A stretch of DNA of 64,000 nt from NCBI RefSeq assembly GCF_003416895.1, contig NZ_QVIO01000002.1, forward strand, positions 186,001 to 250,000, in the 5' to 3' direction. Each line of letters starts with the position of its first letter. Position 1 is the first letter of the stretch. Below are positions 58,299 to 64,000 of this stretch, in pieces. The position numbers were made by a program, and so were the translations under genes. The DNA is from Duganella sp. BJB476 (GTDB taxonomy: Bacteria; Pseudomonadota; Gammaproteobacteria; Burkholderiales; Burkholderiaceae_D). The notes beneath the pieces are model-generated. The model was not told where the DNA came from. It did no database searches and was given only the letters and a program-made list of their open reading frames with translations.

Positions 58299-61200
58299 AT
58301 GCGCAAACCGCCCACCGCCGCCGACCTGTGGCAAGACTTCCACCCCGCCGTGGCGGCATGGTTTCGCTCGGCCTTCGCCTCTGAGACGGAGGCGCAGCGG
58401 CGCGCCTGGCCGCTGATCCGGAGCGGTCGGCCGACGCTGGTCGCCGCGCCCACCGGCTCTGGCAAGACCCTGACCGCCTTCCTGGCCGCCATCGACGCGC
58501 TGGTGGCCGAAAGCGCCGGCGCTCCGCTGCCCGACGAACTGCGGGTGCTGTACGTGTCGCCATTGAAGGCGCTGTCCAACGATATCCGCCTCAATTTGCT
58601 GGCACCGCTGGAAGGCATCAGCCGCGAGCTGGCCGCCATGGGACTGGCCGACCACGGCATCCGCAGCGCCGTGCGCACCGGCGACACGACCCAGACCGAA
58701 CGCAACGCCATGCGCCGCCGCGCGCCGCACATCCTGGTGTCGACGCCTGAATCGCTGTACGTGCTGCTCGGTTCAGACAGCGGCCGCGCCATGCTGTCGA
58801 CCGTGCGCACGGTGATCGTCGATGAGATCCATGCGGTGGCCGGCAGCAAGCGTGGCAGCCACCTGGCCCTAAGCCTGGAGCGACTCGACGCCTTGTGCGC
58901 GCAGCCGCCGGTGCGGGTAGGCCTGTCAGCCACGCAGAAACCACTGTCGCTGGTGGCGCAGTTCCTGGTCGGCGCCGGCGGCGATTGTGCGGTAGTCGAT
59001 GTCGGCCACGTGCGCGCGCGCGACCTGGGCCTGGAACTGCCGCCGGTGCCGCTGGAGGCGGTCATGGCCAACGAGGTATGGGAGCGCGTCTACGACCGAC
59101 TGGCGGAGCTGTCGGTGCTGCACAAGACCACGCTGGTGTTCGTCAACACGCGGCGCATGGCCGAGCGCATGGCGCGCCACCTGGGCGAGCGGCTCGGCGC
59201 GGAACTGGTGGCGGCGCACCACGGCAGCCTGGCCAAGGAATACCGACTCGATGCCGAACAGCGCCTCAAGCGCGGCGAGCTGCGCATACTGATCGCCACC
59301 GCCTCGCTGGAGCTGGGCATCGATATCGGCGACGTCGATCTGGTGTGCCAGATCGGCTCACCGAGGAATATCGCCTCGTTGCTGCAACGGGTCGGTCGCT
59401 CGGGCCACCAGGTAGGGGGCCTGCCCAAGGGCCGATTATTCCCCAACTCGCGCGATGACCTGATCGAATGCGCGGCGCTGCTGGACTGCGTGCGCCGCGA
59501 TGAGCTGGACCTGCTGCATATTCCATCCGCGCCGCTGGACGTGCTGGCGCAGCAGATCGTCGCCGAAGTGGCCTGCCGCGAATGGCGCGAGGACGAGTTG
59601 TTCGACATGGTGCGCCGCGCCTCGCCATATGCTCAACTGGAACGCGGCAGCTACGACGCCGTGATCCGCATGCTGTCCGAAGGCTACACCGGCCGTAACG
59701 GCGTGCGCGGCGCCTACCTGCACCGCGACATGGTGGCCGGCGCGCTGCGCGGACGGCGTGGCGGCAAGCTGACCGCCGTCACCTCCGGCGGCACCATACC
59801 GGATAACGCCGACTACACGGTGGTGCTGGAACCGCAGGGCCAGATGGTCGGCACGGTGCACGAAGACTTCGCCGTCGAAAGCCTGGCCGGCGACGTCTTC
59901 CAACTCGGGAATACGTCGTACCGCATCCAGCGCGTCGAAGCGGGCAAGGTGCGGGTCGAGGATGCGCATGGCGCGGCGCCCAACATCCCCTTCTGGCTGG
60001 GCGAGGCGCCGGGCCGCAGCGACGAGCTGTCGATGGGCGTGGCGCGCCTGCGCGGCGAGGTCGAACGGCAGCTGGCAGCGGCCCCGGACGGCGCGGCCGC
60101 CATCGAACGCGCCATCGACTGGCTGTTCGAGCATCTCGGCCTGGCCGAAGACGCCGCGCGCCAGATCGTCGAATACCTGGCCCGTTCGCGCGCCGCGCTG
60201 GGCGCCCTGCCCACCCGCGACACGCTGGTGATGGAGCGCTTCTTCGACGAATCGGGCGGCATGCAGCTGGTGCTGCACTCGCCCTACGGCAGCCGCATCA
60301 ACCGCGCCTGGGGGCTGGCGCTACGCAAGCGCTTCTGCCGCAGCTTCAACTTCGAATTGCAGGCAGCGGCCACCGAGGACGCCATCGTGCTGTCGCTGTC
60401 GACCGCGCACAGCTTCCCGCTGGACGAGGTGTGGCGCTACCTGCGCTCGGCCACCGCCGAGCACATACTAATCCAGGCGCTGCTCGACGCGCCGCTATTC
60501 AACGTGCGGTGGCGCTGGAACGCCACCACCGCGCTGGCCCTGCCGCGCTATGCCGGCGGCCGTAAAGTCGCGCCGCAACTGCAGCGCATGAAGAGCGATG
60601 ACCTGCTGGCCTCCGTCTTCCCCGACCAGGCGGCGTGCCTGGAAAACATCGTCGGCGAACGTGAGCTGCCCAGCCATCCCCTGGTCGACCAGACGCTGGA
60701 CGACTGCCTGCACGAGGCCATGGACTGCGAAGGTTGGCTGGCCCTGCTGCGCCGCATGGAAGCAGGCGAAGTGACGCTAATCGCGCGCGACCTGCCGGCG
60801 CCTTCGCCGCTGGCGATGGAGATCCTCAACGCCCGCCCCTACACCTTCCTCGACGACGCGCCGCTGGAGGAGCGCCGCACGCAGGCCGTCATCAACCGGC
60901 GCTGGACTGATCCCGCCTCCACCGACGACCTGGGCGCGCTCGATTCCGGCGCCATCGCCAGCGTGGCGGAAGAAGCCTGGCCGAGCGTGCGCAATGCCGA
61001 CGAGATGCACGAGGCCTTGATGTCGCTGGCCTGCATCACGCAAACGGAGGCGTCTTCCAACGATGGCTGGACAGGATGGCTGGACGCGCTGGCCGCCGGC
61101 GGACGCGCGACGCGCCTGCGCGGCGATGCAACGACGGCAAGCGGCATCGACTTCTGGGTACCGCTGGAACGCCTGGCCTGCGTGCAGGCGGCCTATCCGC

Positions 61201-62759
61201 AGGCCCTGTCTACGCCGCCGTTGTCCGCGCCGCCCGCAGACAGCGACAACGAATGGACCGCCGACACCGCGCTGGTCGAAATCCTGCGCGCGCGGCTGAG
61301 CGGCTTCGGCCCGCAGCCGGTGGCCGCCATCGCCGGCACGCTGGGCCTGACGGTCAGCAGCGCCACCATCGCCCTCACCCAACTGGAAGGCGAAGGCTAT
61401 GTGATGCGCGGCCGCTTCACTCCCGGCGCCAAAACGGAAGAATGGTGCGAACGGCATCTGCTGGCGCGCATCCACCGCTACACCATCAAGAGCCTGCGGC
61501 GCGAGATCGAACCGGTGGAGCGCCAGGACTTCATGCGCTTCCTGTTCGACTGGCAGCACCTGTCGCCGGACACCCAGCTGCAAGGCGAGGAATCGCTGCC
61601 GCTGCTGCTGGCCCAGCTGGAAGGCTACGAAGCCGGCGCCGGTGCGTGGGAAAGCGACCTGCTGTCGCTGCGCATGCAGGACTACTCGAAATCCTGGCTC
61701 GATGACCTGTGCCGCAACGGCAAACTGGTTTGGACGCGCATCGGCGCACCGCCCAGCGCCGCCGGAGGGCCGGTGCGCAACACGCCGCTGGTGCTGCTGC
61801 CGCGCCGTCAACTGGGCTTATGGCACGCGCTGCCGGCAGTGGCCGGCGAGATCGAAGTATCGCCGCGCGCCGCCCGTGTACTCGAAGCGTTGCGGCGCGA
61901 CGGCGCCATGTTCTTCGACGAGTTGTCACACGATGCGCGCCTGCTGCCGGTGGAACTGGAAAACACGCTGGGTGAACTGGTGGCGACGGGGCTGGTCAAC
62001 GCCGACAGCTTTGCCGGCCTGCGCGCCATGCTGCTGCCCGCGAACAAGCGCGCCAGCAACGACAAGCGCCGCCACCGTGGCGCAGGCGCCGCACCGTCCA
62101 TGGAGGAAGCGGGACGCTGGGCGCTGGTGCGGCGCGGCGACGGCGTGACGATCCGCGAGCGCGCCAGCGAGATCGCCGCAGCTATCGAAGGAATCAACGG
62201 CGGCGACCGCGCTACGCCAAGCGCGCCCTCGCCCGCCGACGACAAAACCATCGGCAAGGCCGTCGCCACCCGAGCCGCGCCGCCGGCTCGCAAACCGCGC
62301 ACCGATCCCGACACGCTGGAGCACATCGCCATGACGCTGCTGCGCCGCTATGGCGTGATGTTCTGGCGACTGTTGGAACGCGAGGCTGCATGGATGCCTT
62401 CATGGCGCGAGCTGCTGCCGGTCTACCACCGTCTCGAAGCGCGCGGCGAGATACGCGGCGGCCGCTTCATCGCCGGCCTGTCGGGCGAGCAGTTCGCCCT
62501 GCCCGAAGCCATCCCGCTGCTGCGCGACGTGCGTCGCCGCAAGCACGATGGCGGCCTGGTATGCGTCTCAGGCATCGACCCGCTCAACCTGTGCGGCACA
62601 CTGCTGCCCGGCGACAAAGTACCCGCGCTGGCCGGCAATCGCCTGCTGTTCCGCGACGGACTGCCGGTGGCGACCATGGTGGCCGGGAAATTCAACTATC
62701 TGTACCAACCTTCCGCCGGCGAGCGGGAAGCGCTGCACAGCGCGCTGGTGCACACATGA
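58299..62759 (+). CDS. lhr: Large ATP-dependent helicase Lhr
   Basis: The 1486-residue protein is a superfamily 2 DNA helicase: motif I APTGSGKT near residue 50, YVSPLKALSNDIRLNL (Ia), motif II VDEIHAVAGSKRGSHL, GLSATQKPLS (III), IATASLELGIDIGDVDLVCQIGSPRNIASLLQRVGRSGHQ (V-VI), followed by the Lhr-specific domain. The C-terminal half is the long extension seen in bacterial Lhr proteins, linked with DNA repair. ATG 58299 is the first start that fits the family (MRKPPTAADLW). It overlaps the MFS gene at its end by four bases. Confidence 0.95.
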   Translation: MRKPPTAADLWQDFHPAVAAWFRSAFASETEAQRRAWPLIRSGRPTLVAAPTGSGKTLTAFLAAIDALVAESAGAPLPDELRVLYVSPLKALSNDIRLNLLAPLEGISRELAAMGLADHGIRSAVRTGDTTQTERNAMRRRAPHILVSTPESLYVLLGSDSGRAMLSTVRTVIVDEIHAVAGSKRGSHLALSLERLDALCAQPPVRVGLSATQKPLSLVAQFLVGAGGDCAVVDVGHVRARDLGLELPPVPLEAVMANEVWERVYDRLAELSVLHKTTLVFVNTRRMAERMARHLGERLGAELVAAHHGSLAKEYRLDAEQRLKRGELRILIATASLELGIDIGDVDLVCQIGSPRNIASLLQRVGRSGHQVGGLPKGRLFPNSRDDLIECAALLDCVRRDELDLLHIPSAPLDVLAQQIVAEVACREWREDELFDMVRRASPYAQLERGSYDAVIRMLSEGYTGRNGVRGAYLHRDMVAGALRGRRGGKLTAVTSGGTIPDNADYTVVLEPQGQMVGTVHEDFAVESLAGDVFQLGNTSYRIQRVEAGKVRVEDAHGAAPNIPFWLGEAPGRSDELSMGVARLRGEVERQLAAAPDGAAAIERAIDWLFEHLGLAEDAARQIVEYLARSRAALGALPTRDTLVMERFFDESGGMQLVLHSPYGSRINRAWGLALRKRFCRSFNFELQAAATEDAIVLSLSTAHSFPLDEVWRYLRSATAEHILIQALLDAPLFNVRWRWNATTALALPRYAGGRKVAPQLQRMKSDDLLASVFPDQAACLENIVGERELPSHPLVDQTLDDCLHEAMDCEGWLALLRRMEAGEVTLIARDLPAPSPLAMEILNARPYTFLDDAPLEERRTQAVINRRWTDPASTDDLGALDSGAIASVAEEAWPSVRNADEMHEALMSLACITQTEASSNDGWTGWLDALAAGGRATRLRGDATTASGIDFWVPLERLACVQAAYPQALSTPPLSAPPADSDNEWTADTALVEILRARLSGFGPQPVAAIAGTLGLTVSSATIALTQLEGEGYVMRGRFTPGAKTEEWCERHLLARIHRYTIKSLRREIEPVERQDFMRFLFDWQHLSPDTQLQGEESLPLLLAQLEGYEAGAGAWESDLLSLRMQDYSKSWLDDLCRNGKLVWTRIGAPPSAAGGPVRNTPLVLLPRRQLGLWHALPAVAGEIEVSPRAARVLEALRRDGAMFFDELSHDARLLPVELENTLGELVATGLVNADSFAGLRAMLLPANKRASNDKRRHRGAGAAPSMEEAGRWALVRRGDGVTIRERASEIAAAIEGINGGDRATPSAPSPADDKTIGKAVATRAAPPARKPRTDPDTLEHIAMTLLRRYGVMFWRLLEREAAWMPSWRELLPVYHRLEARGEIRGGRFIAGLSGEQFALPEAIPLLRDVRRRKHDGGLVCVSGIDPLNLCGTLLPGDKVPALAGNRLLFRDGLPVATMVAGKFNYLYQPSAGEREALHSALVHT

Positions 62760-64000
62760 ACACCAGCGCGCAGACAGGCTGCGACAAAGCCATCGCGCTG
62801 GCGGCCCCGCCATGCCCGCAAACGCGAACCGTCGACCATCCGCGCATGGTGCTGGCCACCACCATCCTCGCCTCCAGCCTGGCCTTCATCGATGGTTCGG
62901 TGGTCAATGTCGGGCTGCCCGCCATCGGCCGCAGCCTGGGCACGGACGGCTCCGGGCTGTCGTGGGTAGTGAACGGTTACCTGCTGCCGCTCAGTGCCCT
63001 GCTGCTGTTGGGCGGCGCGGCCGGCGACCGATTCGGCAAGCGCCTGCTGCTCCTGATCGGCGTGGCCGTGTTCGCGCTGGCGTCACTGCTGTGCGCCTTT
63101 GCGCCGTCGCTGCCGCTGCTGGTGGCGGGGCGCATCCTGCAAGGCGTGGGCGCGGCGCTGCTGATGCCCAACAGCCTTGCCATCCTCGGCACCCACTTTG
63201 AAGGCGAGGCGCGCGGACGGGCGATCGGCATCTGGGCGGCGGTGGGCGCGGCGGCCGGTGCGCTCGGCCCTCTGCTGGGCGGCTGGCTGATCGACATCAT
63301 CGGCTGGCGCGCGATCTTCTTCATCAACCTGCCGCTGGCTGCGGCGGCGCTGTACCTGGGCCTGCGCTACCTGCGCGACGAAAACGGTGCGGCGCCGGTC
63401 GCGCTGGACCTGCCCGGAGCCGCGCTGGCCAGCCTGGGGCTTGCAGGCCTGACGTGGGGTTTGACGGTGGCCTCCGGCGCCAAAAGCCTGGACTGGCAGC
63501 CGCTGCTCACCATCGCCGGCGGCGTGCTGGCCTTGGTCGTGTTCCTGCGGGTCGAGCAGCGCGCCGGCGATCAGGCGATGCTGCCGCTGTCGCTGTTCTC
63601 CTCGCACAGTTTCAGCGGCCTCAATCTGATGACCTTCCTGCTGTACGGCGCGCTGGGAGCCCTGCTGTTGCTGGTGCCGTTCGTGCTGATCGAATTCGAC
63701 CACTATTCCGCCAGCATGGCCGGCGCCGCGCTGCTGCCGCTGCCGGTGGTGATCGCACTGGCCTCGTCGACGATGGGCCGCATCGCCGGCAAGATCGGCG
63801 CGCGGCTGCCGCTGACGGTTGGTCCCATCGTCGTCGCCGCCGGTTTTCTGCTGTCCATGCGCATCGGCGGCGGCAGCTACTGGACTACCACGCTGCCGGC
63901 GATGCTGGTCATCGCCATCGGCATGTCGATCGCGGTGGCGCCGCTGACCACCGCAGTGCTGTCGTCGGTGGACGCGGGCCACAGCGGCGTCGCCTCCGGC
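62756..64000 (+). CDS. DHA2-type MFS transporter (C-terminus outside window)
   Basis: About 415 residues are visible before the right edge, with at least eleven helices. Motifs SLAFIDGSVVNVGLPAIGRSL (helix 1), GGAAGDRFGKRLLLLIG (motif A) and GALGPLLGGWLID (motif C) identify a DHA2 drug/proton antiporter. The gene starts within the last codons of lhr (ATGA), an unusual pairing of a repair helicase and a pump that implies shared transcription. No substrate can be given. Confidence 0.9.
   Translation, partial: MNTSAQTGCDKAIALAAPPCPQTRTVDHPRMVLATTILASSLAFIDGSVVNVGLPAIGRSLGTDGSGLSWVVNGYLLPLSALLLLGGAAGDRFGKRLLLLIGVAVFALASLLCAFAPSLPLLVAGRILQGVGAALLMPNSLAILGTHFEGEARGRAIGIWAAVGAAAGALGPLLGGWLIDIIGWRAIFFINLPLAAAALYLGLRYLRDENGAAPVALDLPGAALASLGLAGLTWGLTVASGAKSLDWQPLLTIAGGVLALVVFLRVEQRAGDQAMLPLSLFSSHSFSGLNLMTFLLYGALGALLLLVPFVLIEFDHYSASMAGAALLPLPVVIALASSTMGRIAGKIGARLPLTVGPIVVAAGFLLSMRIGGGSYWTTTLPAMLVIAIGMSIAVAPLTTAVLSSVDAGHSGVASG

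Overview
The window is GC-rich, densely coding DNA with strong codon bias, many 4-base ATGA overlaps between consecutive genes, and many c-di-GMP and two-component genes. It also carries an Lrp/dadA pair, three copies of tRNA-Arg(ACG) and a Fur gene with a Fur box. Gene content and protein style point to a betaproteobacterium of the Oxalobacteraceae (Duganella/Massilia type). This is inference from protein families, as no rRNA is present.

Region 1 (1-11232, all minus strand) is the most interesting part. It reads as one long, tightly packed operon for a ribosomally made, thiazole/oxazole-modified peptide (TOMM, streptolysin-S-like RiPP). In transcription order it holds: an FMN-dependent alpha-hydroxy-acid dehydrogenase, a methyltransferase, a 45-residue precursor whose last 11 residues are all Cys/Ser/Thr, an RRE-ThiF-like leader-binding protein, a YcaO cyclodehydratase ending in PxPxP, and a SagB-type azoline dehydrogenase. 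These are followed by an unusual protein joining a gluzincin-type peptidase domain (HEVAH), a helical/TPR-like region and an ABC ATPase, then an ABC-2 permease, a DUF2141 protein, and a LolD/FtsX-type transporter that runs off the left edge. RNA hairpins flank the precursor gene, and a short upstream ORF overlaps the start of the ThiF-like gene.

Region 2 (11300-14430) holds three tRNA-Arg(ACG) genes, each followed by a near-identical terminator. An AT-richer islet of two exported-protein genes lies between copies 1 and 2. A 75-residue hypothetical protein and a possible small RNA with an anti-Shine-Dalgarno-like C-rich stretch follow. Region 3 (14486-21943) is a signalling cluster: a kinase-less PAS-REC protein, a PAS-GAF hybrid histidine kinase, a REC-GGDEF diguanylate cyclase, a REC-kinase-REC protein and a NarX-type kinase.

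Region 4 (21930-34700) holds a type II NADH dehydrogenase, secreted and outer-membrane proteins, a MarR-controlled tripartite efflux operon (MFS, OprM-like, EmrA-like) with a palindromic operator, a TerB-like/two-helix membrane protein of unknown role, Lrp-dadA, an HDOD gene that may have a leaderless mRNA, and a cysteine dioxygenase. Region 5 (34770-46071) holds a CorA/ZntB-like transporter, an AT-rich membrane metallopeptidase that looks acquired, a Vat-like acetyltransferase, MotA without MotB, an MFS gene coupled to a SufR-like regulator, a porin/periplasmic-binding/GGDEF-EAL operon, and fur.

Region 6 (46034-64000) is mainly catabolic and regulatory: LysR regulators with divergent oxidoreductases, MFS pumps, a Gfo/Idh/MocA oxidoreductase, a MocR regulator, a bestrophin, an FdhF/YdeP-like molybdoenzyme, the large helicase Lhr, and a DHA2-type MFS gene cut by the right edge. 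I saw no CRISPR array, rRNA, insertion sequence or integrase.
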